NCBI GenBank assembly: GCA_030054835.1
Contig: JASGVS010000010.1
Location: 1-64,000 of the forward strand
Source of the DNA: UBA3910 sp002391465
GTDB lineage: Bacteria; Bacillota; Limnochordia; Darwinibacteriales; Darwinibacteriaceae
DNA: 64,000 nucleotides
Direction of reading: 5' to 3'
The translations under genes and the position numbers were made by a program. Shown in pieces: positions 15,281 through 24,585 of the stretch (positions are counted from its first letter, which is position 1; each line of letters opens with the position of its first letter). The notes beneath the pieces are model-generated. The model worked only from the letters and a program-made list of their open reading frames with translations. It made no database searches and was not told where the DNA came from.

Positions 15281-17848
15281 TCACGCTCTGGACCACTGCA
15301 CCTGCAGCGACTCCTTCGCTTCTCCTAGACTGCGAAGTTGTGCCTGACGCCGTTTGAGCTCATTTGCAATACTTCTTGCTTCCTGAATGTAACGCTCCAC
15401 TTCCCGTTTGTGGCGTTGGTGTTCCGCAATAAGTTCACGTACCTGGCTGTCATAGTTTTGGACATAGTGGGCAATGTGTCTAAGAACTGCCTCACCCAGC
15501 TGTTCTTGCTGCTGATCGATCATCTTCTCCACTTCTGGCATAACCTCGTCATAGATAGCACGGTCTATGTGTTCCCAAATATGTTGTTGAACCTCTCGAC
15601 GGACTTGCTCCAGGCTTGGGCCGAAGAAACGACCGAGAAATGAGCCGATTACTCCTCCCAAAATGGTCCCTATTCCAGGCAGAATGGCTGAACCGACCAC
15701 TGCTCCGCCGATCACTCCCCACCCAGCTGTTGACTCCGAGGCCGTAAGTGCCGAGTCAATTTCTTCCAAAGCAGGTTGCAACAATGATGCTCCAAACGCT
15801 ACATTCAGTGAAGATTTAACCCGTACTTCAATCTGTGCGAGTCTCTTGAGAGAGTACTGCCGTTCAAAGCGTTCCTCGAAGTTGTGGAAAGCCTGGGGTA
15901 AAATCGCGTTTAATTTCTTTTCCACTTCCTTTGTGGCGTCAGCGAGCTCACGCTCAACTGCCCTACGAAAACTGTTCATCATCCTACGCAACGTATCTTC
16001 ACAGATAGTTTTTAACTCATCAAATGACGTCGCCTGCGCGAGCTCTTGCGAGATATCGTTCTTATATGCAGTTGCCAACGCACTGAGGCGCGAGTAGAAG
16101 ATCTGCAGATACGCCTCCCTATCAAACCTTTCTGCGATGTAACGAAGCACGGGAGTTTTCTCGTTTTCCACAAACGCGTTAATATCTGGGATTGTATACG
16201 CATTAAGTTCTTGCAGGCGCGCGTAAAAAGTTTGCTCCATATTAGACGCCTGCTTGGATAAGAGCTCCATTAGGCTGTGTTCCACTTTGAGTAAGTGGCG
16301 AATCATTATCGCCTCTCTGTTATGTGTCATCGTATCGATAACCGAACCGATAACCGCAGAGAACTCTTTCCCGTACTTGGACTTCGGCTCTCGCAGAGCC
16401 ATCAAAGGGCTCAAAGCCAGAATTTCAGGGTTTGAGATTCCGGTCTGCGCTCGGATCTTGTCCCGAATAATGTCGACTATCTCCTGTAGATCCTCCTCAT
16501 CTTCTGCCATGTCAGCTTTAGTAACGGCGAAAAGAATGGCTCCACTGACCCCTTCCAAATGCTCCCGTACAAAATGGAAATCATAGCTTGTACCAGCCTG
16601 ATCTGCGGGGTAGAGAAACATGGCTGCATCGGCTATCCGGTCTATCACATCCACCGTAATCTGACTGTGTATCTCCTCAGCATTTAGACCCGGTGTGTCA
16701 ATGATCGTCAGACCTCCACGGAGGTAGTTCGACGGATACTCTAGCCGCACTGACTCGATCAATCCGTCCAATACATTCACTTGCTTGGCCCGTGGAGCGG
16801 CAGTGAACTGGGCGATGAGTGGGCCGATCGCCTGCTTCTGTTCCTGTGATGTAATCACAAAACCCCTCCTGCTTGTGGCGAGCTCACTCAAAGGCCGCAC
16901 AACCAATCGGCCCACTTCTGGAGAGAAACCGATCCAATAGTAGCCAGGTTCCGATATTTTTACGGTTGAAGTTTCAGGGGGTTGCGGAACCTTTCGGATT
17001 TTTTTCGTGTATGGGCGGTAGAGTCCCAGCGAACCCAGCAGTCTGGTCAGCAGTCGTCCCCACCCTTTCCTCTGATACCTATACGGATAACGGCTCCGGA
17101 GGTAATCCCAGTTACATTCGATCCGTACGTTGTAAATGCCTGGCTCAAAGAATACTGCTCTCCCATACTCCCCCGAAAGGAAAAGATCGTTGAGAACCAC
17201 CCTCTTTTTCGACCTCACGTTCGCTATCTGGACAAAGGGTCGGTTCTCTCCTTCCATAAATAGCACATCATCCCCTGTTGCTGTCTGATTGGCAATACTG
17301 CTGTAAAGAAACTGCACCTCCCTGTCCGCTTCCCAAACGTCCACATTGCCGGAACATACGGTTCTTCCTTGTGTCTTTATGTCGTAACTGAAAGAACCCG
17401 GTGTTTTTATTGTTAAAGTAACACCGTAGATACCGGGTCCAACTTGCGTGAGGATAACGTGCCCGTTCAGGAACTCACCCTCTAACGTCAGCTCCCCGAT
17501 TACTTCCGTAACAACCTCCTGACTGGACGGCAACCCCCGAATCAAAAGGGATAGGGTGGGTCTGTCACCATAGGAGATGAAAGTAGGACAGATAGTAGTA
17601 GGGTGCAGGCGGCTCGTTAAGAGGTCTTCACCAAGGATAGCATTGATCAGCGTGGATTTGCCGGTTGAGAACCCACCTACCAGCGCCAAATGGACCTGGT
17701 CCGTTGCCAACTTCCGGTCAATCAACGCGAGCGAATCCTGCACTCGCTGGGACACATCGTGCGGAAGATCTAAATAAGTGCATTCCCTAACAACTCGCCT
17801 AAGGTAGGTCCGATTGTCCTCAATTACCTTCCGCGGCTGCACTCTCAT
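15281..17848 (-). CDS. large dynamin-like GTPase with a beta-rich insert in the G domain
   Basis: 855 residues. GTPase motifs are P-loop GGFSTGKST (from Gly58), switch I Thr in HPTT (81-84), DTPG (383-386) and TKAD (442-445). About 300 residues separate HPTT and DTPG, far more than usual. The extra part (about 95-325) is beta-rich with repeated PG-aromatic turns (PGIY 137, PGSF 149, PGIY 235, PGYY 300), suggesting one or two Ig-like domains. A long helical stalk follows, then a glycine-zipper hydrophobic hairpin (708-742) and a charged coiled coil to the end. Dynamins of this type fuse, cut or seal membranes. It overlaps the upstream dynamin by about 29 bp. GTG at 17842 is an alternative start with better ribosome spacing. 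Confidence 0.85.
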   Translation of the reverse strand: MRVQPRKVIEDNRTYLRRVVRECTYLDLPHDVSQRVQDSLALIDRKLATDQVHLALVGGFSTGKSTLINAILGEDLLTSRLHPTTICPTFISYGDRPTLSLLIRGLPSSQEVVTEVIGELTLEGEFLNGHVILTQVGPGIYGVTLTIKTPGSFSYDIKTQGRTVCSGNVDVWEADREVQFLYSSIANQTATGDDVLFMEGENRPFVQIANVRSKKRVVLNDLFLSGEYGRAVFFEPGIYNVRIECNWDYLRSRYPYRYQRKGWGRLLTRLLGSLGLYRPYTKKIRKVPQPPETSTVKISEPGYYWIGFSPEVGRLVVRPLSELATSRRGFVITSQEQKQAIGPLIAQFTAAPRAKQVNVLDGLIESVRLEYPSNYLRGGLTIIDTPGLNAEEIHSQITVDVIDRIADAAMFLYPADQAGTSYDFHFVREHLEGVSGAILFAVTKADMAEDEEDLQEIVDIIRDKIRAQTGISNPEILALSPLMALREPKSKYGKEFSAVIGSVIDTMTHNREAIMIRHLLKVEHSLMELLSKQASNMEQTFYARLQELNAYTIPDINAFVENEKTPVLRYIAERFDREAYLQIFYSRLSALATAYKNDISQELAQATSFDELKTICEDTLRRMMNSFRRAVERELADATKEVEKKLNAILPQAFHNFEERFERQYSLKRLAQIEVRVKSSLNVAFGASLLQPALEEIDSALTASESTAGWGVIGGAVVGSAILPGIGTILGGVIGSFLGRFFGPSLEQVRREVQQHIWEHIDRAIYDEVMPEVEKMIDQQQEQLGEAVLRHIAHYVQNYDSQVRELIAEHQRHKREVERYIQEARSIANELKRRQAQLRSLGEAKESLQVQWSRA

Positions 17849-19787
17849 TCACCCCCTTCTCAAGCAGGAGTGCCAACTTCTGTTTGGTAAGTGTCAGTTC
17901 TGCGAGGGACGCTTTATACATGTCAATTGCGCCATATTTGTCCCTTTCCAGTTCAGTCCGGGCGCTCTTCAACTGGCGCTCCAGATTTGACAGCATAGCT
18001 CGGATCCCGTCATTGACAACCATAGCAAGCTGCTCCATGTGCTCCATAGCGTTCTTCTTAATCTGGCGTTCAGCCTTGTCCGGCATTTCCCCAACCGCTT
18101 CTCTCAGCTGTTGCGCGATCTCTACCCGGAGTTCCTCCAGCGCACGGGGGCTCATTGTTCGCCACAGAGTGTACGCGACCGCCCCAGACGCCATTAGCCC
18201 GGTTATGGGGTTCAAAAGTCCGAGAGCCCAGAGAACCGCATTGGCCGCCGTTACTCCTCCCAACTGGAGAATGGCACCCTTAAGACCGAACACGCCTCCG
18301 GTAAACACTCCGCCCACATCACCCAGCAAAAGAGAACCTCCCGCAGCCAAGAGACGTTCAAAGCCGCTACCCGCTGTTGCGAGGCTGCTTGAGGCAGATC
18401 TGAATTCCGGTGCCAATTTCAGTTTAAGCTCGTCAATTTCCTCTAAGACACCCTGTACATGGCTTTCTACTAGACGTTGAATCTGCTCCCCCTCCGTCCG
18501 GAGGATCTCCCTAGCTTCGCTTTCCTGCCAATCACGGATTTCACGCTGGATCCAGTCCTCAAGATAGGCAGCAACTGCCTCCCGGTACTCAGTTTGAGCA
18601 AAGACACTGCCTTCCAGCTCAAGTTCTCGGGCCAGGGTCGGTAGATTACCTGCGATTGAACGGCAGCGTCTGGAAAAGCTATTGTAGAGCCGCTCGCCAA
18701 TATGGGCACCCGCCTGCCCTATTCGCATTACGATGTACTCTTTTTTCTCGGAAATGCTCACTCGGCTCTTCTCAAACTGCTTTTCCAACTTCTGCAGATC
18801 CTCGAGTTTGGACCGTTCCAGTAGATTCAGTCTAATCTCTGTCAACTCCCCAAGCTCGTCGATATATGTGTCTAACATCCCCTGTGCGGACTGCAATTTA
18901 ACATATCCCCGATCTCTCACCAGGAATGTCTCCAGAGCCTTTTCCAAACTTGGAAAACGACTGTTGGCAAGGGAGATCTCATCGCCATGTAACCTGCCGT
19001 TGAGGGCGTCCCGGGCAGAAATAATGAAGGTGCGATCAGGGTTACCGATTTTTTCCCGCACCCGTTCCCAGATATCCAGTTCATCGTCCTCTGTAAGGTG
19101 GTCTGCGTAATTAACTGCATAGAAGATATGATCGTAGCCCCGACCAATCAATTCTTCCCGGACAAATTTCAGCTCTTGCAACGAAAAGAGCTGTAGGCAC
19201 GACAACACCATAATGGCCGTATCGCACTCATTCAAGAACCTAACGGTAAGCTTTTGACGGGTTTCATCTTCCTCTAAACCAGGCGAATCCACAATCTCTA
19301 CGCCATTCTTACAAAGGTCCAACGGATAGTAGAGTTCAACCCTTTCAACCGGGGTTTCGATCCGACTCGAATAGGAACCGTGCTTGTGGTCCTTTCTCCG
19401 AATCAGAAGGTACTCCCTCAGATTCTCAGGGGAGACCTCCTCGGGTTCATCCCTATCCTTAAAATAGACCAATGCCCTGGGCTGCTCTCCGTATTTGATC
19501 ACAGTGATCACTGCAGTAGTGGGAGTCATCTTCGCGGGCAGCACTTTGTCACCCAAAAGTGCATTAATCAGAGTGGACTTTCCGCGCGAGAATCCGCCTA
19601 CCACGATAACCCGAAACATCGACTCGGTAACTAAATGCCTCAAACGCGTAAGCTTGTCCTGGTACTCCTCACTCACTCCCAAAACCTGAGAAATGTCGTT
19701 CACATCCGAGACGAGCTCCTGGAGTCGATCTCTAAGAACATTGAACTCTTCATAGGTGGTAGCTGTCCCAGTTTCGATTCTGCCCAT
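17820..19787 (-). CDS. dynamin-like GTPase (first of a tandem pair)
   Basis: 655 residues from ATG at 19787, which has GAGGTG at 6 nt; a GTG at 19796 is less likely. Motifs are P-loop GGFSRGKST (64-72), switch I TPTT (near 88), DSPG (167-170) and NYAD (226-229), the last lacking the usual Lys of the base-specificity motif. After a helical bundle comes a Gly-rich hydrophobic segment of about 55 residues (near 480-545), then a coiled coil. This is the bacterial dynamin layout with a membrane-inserting paddle. Tandem dynamins often work as heteromers, as in the single-chain DynA of Bacillus, so a complex with the downstream 855-residue protein is likely. Confidence 0.86.
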   Translation of the reverse strand: MGRIETGTATTYEEFNVLRDRLQELVSDVNDISQVLGVSEEYQDKLTRLRHLVTESMFRVIVVGGFSRGKSTLINALLGDKVLPAKMTPTTAVITVIKYGEQPRALVYFKDRDEPEEVSPENLREYLLIRRKDHKHGSYSSRIETPVERVELYYPLDLCKNGVEIVDSPGLEEDETRQKLTVRFLNECDTAIMVLSCLQLFSLQELKFVREELIGRGYDHIFYAVNYADHLTEDDELDIWERVREKIGNPDRTFIISARDALNGRLHGDEISLANSRFPSLEKALETFLVRDRGYVKLQSAQGMLDTYIDELGELTEIRLNLLERSKLEDLQKLEKQFEKSRVSISEKKEYIVMRIGQAGAHIGERLYNSFSRRCRSIAGNLPTLARELELEGSVFAQTEYREAVAAYLEDWIQREIRDWQESEAREILRTEGEQIQRLVESHVQGVLEEIDELKLKLAPEFRSASSSLATAGSGFERLLAAGGSLLLGDVGGVFTGGVFGLKGAILQLGGVTAANAVLWALGLLNPITGLMASGAVAYTLWRTMSPRALEELRVEIAQQLREAVGEMPDKAERQIKKNAMEHMEQLAMVVNDGIRAMLSNLERQLKSARTELERDKYGAIDMYKASLAELTLTKQKLALLLEKGVNESAAAEGN

Positions 19788-19797
19788 TTCCTTCACC

Positions 19798-20739
19798 TCA
19801 CATTTTTTCGTTCGCCACTTGGCGACCGCAAGCTATGCAATAAAAGGAGCCTTCCTCGAACGGTTCTCCGCAGGTACATTGTCCAACAAACGCTTGTGAT
19901 GCCTTGCGTTTCTTATTGAGAATAGCATCATAGACACCCCGATCGATCCACTGCAGCAGATCACTGAAACGGACTATAACCCAAGGGTGAGTGTTCCACA
20001 TCTGCCCCACAAACCGATAGAACCGATTTACCGAATCGGATGTCACCATCCGCTGAAAATCATCCGCCTGACGATGGATCTCCTCAAGGTTGAGCCGATC
20101 AAACCAATCTCTAGGTACACCGGCGAAGCGACAGAAAACTGCTTTTGCTGCATTCAGGTCCTGACAGGCAAGCAGACCGGCCCTGTCTGCACTAAACTCT
20201 GATTTCCTAATCCAATCGTACAAAGCAACTTCAAACCCGGTCCCAACCAACGCTCCTAACCCCAGTGTTGCACTACCCATTAGAGTTATTAAGCGAGGAA
20301 GGTAAATCCCAATTTGGTGATAGAGTATATGCTGACAGTGGATATGACCCAATTCATGGCCCAGTACAAACCTAAGTTCTTCTTGTGTTAAATGGCTCAA
20401 CAGCTCTGTGGTTAAGGTAACGTGGGGATACTCAACACCGGCAGCAAAGGCGTTCAGAGAAAATTGCTGTTGTACAAAGAGGTCCACATGCCAGGAAATA
20501 CCCAACACAGACTTGGTTTCCTGAAACAGCTCGTACAACTCTGGAAACTGCCGGGGTGTGACACGGACTTTACTAGCCATACTCTCAAGAATGAGGAGCC
20601 GATCATACCCAACCTCATTGAACTTCCTGACTACAGGTGTTAGCCCGGGAACCCTCTCTAACGCCGTTCGGGCTTCCCGGTCCATGGGATGTACATACTC
20701 AGCAGGATCTAGGCCAGACAAGATAACTCTATCGTCCAT
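19798..20739 (-). CDS. M48-family zinc metalloprotease with C-terminal zinc ribbon
   Basis: 313 residues. The HELGH zinc motif (128-132) and the downstream Glu181 in SEFSADRAG mark an M48 (HtpX/Ste24) peptidase. A Gly-rich hydrophobic stretch (about 145-173) lies between them and may be membrane-associated, but the several helices of true HtpX are missing. The C-terminus holds a small zinc ribbon with Cys288, Cys290, Cys301 and Cys304. The gene lies 4 nt after the glycine-zipper gene and about 10 nt before the dynamin pair, so it is part of one operon. The substrate could be an operon partner or a damaged membrane protein; that is inference. Confidence 0.88.
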   Translation of the reverse strand: MDDRVILSGLDPAEYVHPMDREARTALERVPGLTPVVRKFNEVGYDRLLILESMASKVRVTPRQFPELYELFQETKSVLGISWHVDLFVQQQFSLNAFAAGVEYPHVTLTTELLSHLTQEELRFVLGHELGHIHCQHILYHQIGIYLPRLITLMGSATLGLGALVGTGFEVALYDWIRKSEFSADRAGLLACQDLNAAKAVFCRFAGVPRDWFDRLNLEEIHRQADDFQRMVTSDSVNRFYRFVGQMWNTHPWVIVRFSDLLQWIDRGVYDAILNKKRKASQAFVGQCTCGEPFEEGSFYCIACGRQVANEKM

Positions 20740-20743
20740 GCCC

Positions 20744-21067
20744 TCAGTCCGTTTTCACAGGCATACGCTCTCCGCAATACTCGCAGAGCAGCCTTGTTTT
20801 ACTGTTTGCCGTTCCACAGCTCTCGCATATGTTGTATTTGGCGGGGTCAGGCTTCTCCTCAACCACGATCTCTTGCTCAGTTTGAACTTTCACATCCCTT
20901 GGCTTAACTGTCACAGTCCGGACACGTCTGGTTCCCGTGCTGGGCAGACCATTCTCCCTCAGATACTCTTCTGTAAATGTTCCCACCACAGCTCCCACGG
21001 CCGATCCAATGGGACCGCCCAAGAAGCTGCCAAATGCCGCACCGAGCGCAGCTCCGATCACATTCAT
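20744..21067 (-). CDS. small glycine-zipper protein with C-terminal zinc ribbon
   Basis: 107 residues. Residues 3-30 are a glycine zipper (GAALGAAFGSFLGG and GSAVGAVVG), the kind of segment that inserts in or packs along membranes. A charged linker follows, then a four-Cys zinc ribbon (Cys81, Cys84, Cys95, Cys98). No named family is recognised. The ribbon resembles that at the end of the M48 protein encoded 4 nt downstream, which points to a shared docking role. ATG at 21067 has AGGAGGT at 6 nt. It is the first gene of the four-gene operon. Confidence 0.75.
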   Translation of the reverse strand: MNVIGAALGAAFGSFLGGPIGSAVGAVVGTFTEEYLRENGLPSTGTRRVRTVTVKPRDVKVQTEQEIVVEEKPDPAKYNICESCGTANSKTRLLCEYCGERMPVKTD

Positions 21068-21179
21068 CTTTTGACCTCCTAGCAGGGTCTATTCTACGAT
21101 TTTCTATCATTTTCTAAATATTTCGCCCAAACAAGCCCATTTCCTGCCACAAGCGAGTGATTCACATCACAAAGTAAAT

Positions 21180-21213
21180 AAAAAAACCGCCCGCTTCAAG
21201 GGAAACGGACGGG
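21180..21213 (-). terminator. terminator of the pnt operon
   Basis: A seven-pair stem (21187-21193 with 21206-21212, one G-U pair) is followed on the minus strand by seven T residues, directly after the pntB stop. Confidence 0.8.
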
Positions 21214-21226
21214 AAGATTAATTTCT

Positions 21227-23113
21227 TTAGGCTGCTGCCCGCAGTGATTGGAGCAGGGCGTTTAGGGTGCTGGCGGCATCCCCTTCGATCAACGTGCAGT
21301 TTGGTGCATCGTACAAGGTATTGGGCACTCCCGCGTAGCCCGGTGAGCGGTCTAGGTTGAAGACCAAGACATGGCGAGCTCTCTCCACGTGCAGGATGGG
21401 CATGCCGTAAATGGGTGTCCCCGGATGGGTTATGGCTGCCGGGTTAACAACGTCGTTCGCCCCCACAACTACCACCACATCTACCTGCTCAAACTGGTCA
21501 TTGATCTGATCCATCTCATACATCAACTCGTAAGGCACATCCACCTCTGCCAAAAGCACGTTCATATGCCCCGGCATGCGTCCTGCCACCGGATGGATGG
21601 CAATCTGCACCTCCTTTCCCGCACTCTGTAGAATATCAATCAAACGCTTCACCTGCATCTGGGCTTGGGCTAAGGCCATGCCGTAACCGGGTACAATAAC
21701 CACACGCTGAGCCGCTTCCAGCAGCTCGGCCGGCTGCAGTCCAGCCTCTCCACCTGCTGCAGGTTCACCCTCGAGAGCGTTAAGGATCTTCTCCAAACTG
21801 TCCTTAGCATCACCGACGAGCAGATGGACATGCCCCATACCGTACAGGCTGTTATCCACACCGGCGTAGCCCGGCTTGGTATCGTAGTTGCACACCAAGA
21901 CCTGTTTGGCCTGATCGGCCCGGATGATGGGCATACCGTAAATAGGTGTCCCCTCCAGCTCGATGGCGGCTAGATTAACCACATCGTTAGCACCGACAAT
22001 AATGGCCAGATCAGCTGTCTGAAGAAAATCATTGATCTGTTCCAAATCGTAGAGATGCTCATACCAAACATCAGCCTCGGCCAGCAGTACGTTCATATGC
22101 CCGGGCATCCGGCCAGCAACCGGATGGATGCCGAATTTCACTTCTTTACCCTGGGCCTGGAGCTTGTCGGACAGCTCCTTCACCAGCTGCTGCGCCTGGG
22201 CGAGAGCCATACCGTAGCCGGGAATTATGGCCACTGTCTCAGCCGCCTGCAAGCTCTCCTCCCACTGATGCTGTTTCTCCTCACTGATCAGAGCCATTGG
22301 CGCAGTTGTCTTCACCGCCGCAGTGGTCTTGCCAAGGAGAATCTGCCAGAGGCTGCGGTTCATGGCCCGGCACATAATCTGAGTTAAGATCAACCCAGAA
22401 GCACCAACTACCGCTCCCACCACAACCAGCAGAGTATGGTGGAGGGACATGCCTGCAATCGCACCGGCCACACCTGAAAGGGAGTTGAGCAGGGAAATGG
22501 TAATGGGCATATCCGCTCCCCCGACCCGGATGGTAAACAGGATACCGAAGCCAAGGGATACAACTGCCATAAGCAGCCCATGCAGAACAGGAGAACCTAT
22601 TCCCACACTTAGCAGAGCTAGGCTGACCAGCATCAGCCCAGTGGTCAGCCACAGGGATAGATTATGGTGGTGGATATGAAACGGTCTCTGGCTTAACTTA
22701 CCGTGGAGTTTGCCCGCTGCAACCAAACTTCCGCTTAGGGTTATGCCACCCACAATAATGGCAAGTCCCGTTGTGAACCAAGTAAACACATTCATTTCCC
22801 CACCCTGGCCAATGACCACTAAGGCAACCAAGGCCGAGGCGCCGCCGCCCAGACCGTTAAGGAGGGCGACCATCTGGGGCATCTGAATCATGAGCACCTT
22901 CAAGGCGAGCCAGACGCCAATGGCAGAACCAAGAATCAGGCCAGCCCACAGGAGGGGCAGGGTTAAAATCCCCTCTCCCAACAAGGTCAGGAGCACAGCA
23001 CCTAACATAGCTCCCGCCCCAAGGAGGTTACCTGCCACCGCCGTTTTAGGCGAGCTCATGAGCCGAATGCCGTAGACAAACCCTGCGATACAGATCAGCT
23101 GAAGGATGAGCAT
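21227..23113 (-). CDS. pntB: NAD(P) transhydrogenase beta subunit with duplicated domain III
   Basis: 628 residues, against about 460 for ordinary PntB. Residues 1-255 hold the multi-helix membrane domain (dII). Two complete nucleotide-binding dIII domains follow, at about 292-448 and 468-625, each with PGYGMALAQAQ, IHPVAGRMPGHMNVLLAE, GANDVVN and PGYAGV. The loop that in E. coli contains Lys-Arg-Ser and holds the NADP 2'-phosphate reads Asn-Tyr-Asp in copy 1 and Asn-Leu-Asp in copy 2. PntB couples hydride transfer between NADH and NADP+ to proton movement across the membrane. It starts directly after pntAB. The duplication and altered loop are seen directly; changed specificity is inferred. 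Confidence 0.92.
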   Translation of the reverse strand: MLILQLICIAGFVYGIRLMSSPKTAVAGNLLGAGAMLGAVLLTLLGEGILTLPLLWAGLILGSAIGVWLALKVLMIQMPQMVALLNGLGGGASALVALVVIGQGGEMNVFTWFTTGLAIIVGGITLSGSLVAAGKLHGKLSQRPFHIHHHNLSLWLTTGLMLVSLALLSVGIGSPVLHGLLMAVVSLGFGILFTIRVGGADMPITISLLNSLSGVAGAIAGMSLHHTLLVVVGAVVGASGLILTQIMCRAMNRSLWQILLGKTTAAVKTTAPMALISEEKQHQWEESLQAAETVAIIPGYGMALAQAQQLVKELSDKLQAQGKEVKFGIHPVAGRMPGHMNVLLAEADVWYEHLYDLEQINDFLQTADLAIIVGANDVVNLAAIELEGTPIYGMPIIRADQAKQVLVCNYDTKPGYAGVDNSLYGMGHVHLLVGDAKDSLEKILNALEGEPAAGGEAGLQPAELLEAAQRVVIVPGYGMALAQAQMQVKRLIDILQSAGKEVQIAIHPVAGRMPGHMNVLLAEVDVPYELMYEMDQINDQFEQVDVVVVVGANDVVNPAAITHPGTPIYGMPILHVERARHVLVFNLDRSPGYAGVPNTLYDAPNCTLIEGDAASTLNALLQSLRAAA

Positions 23114-23401
23114 TTAGGAGCCCTCCCTTCTGCGGCTGAACATCTTGAGCATACGGTGCGTAACCAGAAAACCGGCCACAACATTGATAGTAGCCAGCAC
23201 AATGGCTAAAAAACCCAGAATTGCACTGCCCGTTGTGACGGCAGCAGCGGTTGAAACTAACGCCCCTAGAACGGTAATGCCGGATAGGGCGTTCATTCCG
23301 GACATTAACGGGGTATGGAGCAGGCTGGGCACATCACTGATCAGTTTGTAACCGAGTAATCCCGCCCCTGCAAACGCCAGGACTAGAATCAACTCTCTCA
23401 T
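23114..23401 (-). CDS. pntAB: NAD(P) transhydrogenase subunit alpha 2 (membrane part)
   Basis: 95 residues with three to four membrane helices, matching the small PntAB subunit of organisms with a split alpha chain such as Rhodospirillum rubrum. It supplies part of the proton channel in the inner membrane. It overlaps pntAA by 4 nt and abuts pntB. Confidence 0.93.
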   Translation of the reverse strand: MRELILVLAFAGAGLLGYKLISDVPSLLHTPLMSGMNALSGITVLGALVSTAAAVTTGSAILGFLAIVLATINVVAGFLVTHRMLKMFSRRREGS

Positions 23402-24585
23402 TGGCCTTCACCCCTTAGGCGCATTGACTCCAGCGTACCCTTGTGGACGATTTCGCCTCCCCGGGTAACCAGAGTCTCCCTCGTTATTTCATCCTCCAGA
23501 TCAAGCACCAGTTTTCCAGCCTGGACTAAGTGATTGACCAGATTCAAGACGTTTTTGGAGAAGAGATCGGTGGAACTGGCTGGCATGGTGCCGGGAATGT
23601 TCTTGGTACCATCAATCGTCACTCCGTATTTCTCCACTACCCTACCGGCTTCACTCAAGGCGCAGTTACCCCCCTGGTCAATGGAGATGTCTACTATCTG
23701 GGAACCGGGCCTCATCGCCTTAACCATCTCCTCCGTCAGCAAAACGGGCGCTTCTCTGCCGGGCACCAGAGCTGAGAGGATGACTATATCCGCCTGGCTG
23801 ATGGCCGGCAGCAGAACCTCCCTTTCTTTGTCAAGCCATTCTTCACTTAGGGCTTGGGCGTAGCCCCCTTCACCTATGGCCAGCTCGGCCGGGATACCCA
23901 GGTCAACTAACCGGGCGCCAAGACTTTTGGCCTGCTCTTGGGCGTCTGGCCGAATATCAGCGGCAAAAACCACTGCACCAAGCCTTTTGGCCGTTGCCAA
24001 AGCCTGCAGCCCCGCTACACCCGCTCCAATCACCAGCACCTGGGCAGGCTGAATCATACCCACTGCCGTACCTAGAAGAGGAAGAAACTTGGGCAGGCGG
24101 TTAGCTGCCATCAGTACCGCTTTGTAGCCGGCCACCGTACTCATGGATGTTAAGGCATCCATAGTTTGGGCTCTGGAAATGCGGGGAATGGAATCGAGTG
24201 TAAGGGAGGTTACCCCCCTTTCCGCCAGCTTGCGGACCAGATCGTGATTGCTGGGCGAGGCAGGATGGAGGAAAGTGATCAACGTCTGTCCCTCCCGCAG
24301 CAGATCCGCTTCATGCACCTCGTACTCCGCGTTGTACTGCGGTTCTTTCACCTTAAGAATCAGATCGGCCTGAGCGAAAATCTCCCTCACATCACCCATG
24401 AGCTTGGCCCCGGCCTCGGCGTAAGCCTCATCACTGAAAAACGCCCCGGCACCAGCCCCAGTTTCCACTAAGACAGTGGCTCCCTGCTGCACTAAAACAG
24501 AGACGGTTGCGGGCGTTGCCGAGACGCGCCTTTCTCCCGGTAATATTTCCTTCGGGATTCCGATCACTAAACCGCTGTATTTCAT
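23398..24585 (-). CDS. pntAA: NAD(P) transhydrogenase subunit alpha 1 (NAD-binding dI)
   Basis: 395 residues of the alanine dehydrogenase/PntA family. It has an N-terminal GIPKEILPGERRVSATP, a Rossmann motif VIGAGVAGLQALATAKRLGA and the loop RPDAQEQAKSLGA. It binds NAD(H) and hands hydride to dIII of PntB. It is the first gene of the three-gene operon. ATG at 24585 follows GGAGG. Confidence 0.94.
   Translation of the reverse strand: MKYSGLVIGIPKEILPGERRVSATPATVSVLVQQGATVLVETGAGAGAFFSDEAYAEAGAKLMGDVREIFAQADLILKVKEPQYNAEYEVHEADLLREGQTLITFLHPASPSNHDLVRKLAERGVTSLTLDSIPRISRAQTMDALTSMSTVAGYKAVLMAANRLPKFLPLLGTAVGMIQPAQVLVIGAGVAGLQALATAKRLGAVVFAADIRPDAQEQAKSLGARLVDLGIPAELAIGEGGYAQALSEEWLDKEREVLLPAISQADIVILSALVPGREAPVLLTEEMVKAMRPGSQIVDISIDQGGNCALSEAGRVVEKYGVTIDGTKNIPGTMPASSTDLFSKNVLNLVNHLVQAGKLVLDLEDEITRETLVTRGGEIVHKGTLESMRLRGEGQ

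Noticed and set aside
15281..21067. Dynamin operon as part of a mobile element
   Set aside because: There is no transposase, integrase, tRNA target or flanking repeat, and base composition and ribosome sites look like the neighbours.
21239..22240. Duplicated pntB domain as an assembly artefact
   Set aside because: The two copies differ at many residues and are joined by a distinct linker, so this is an old duplication rather than a repeat of the same reads.
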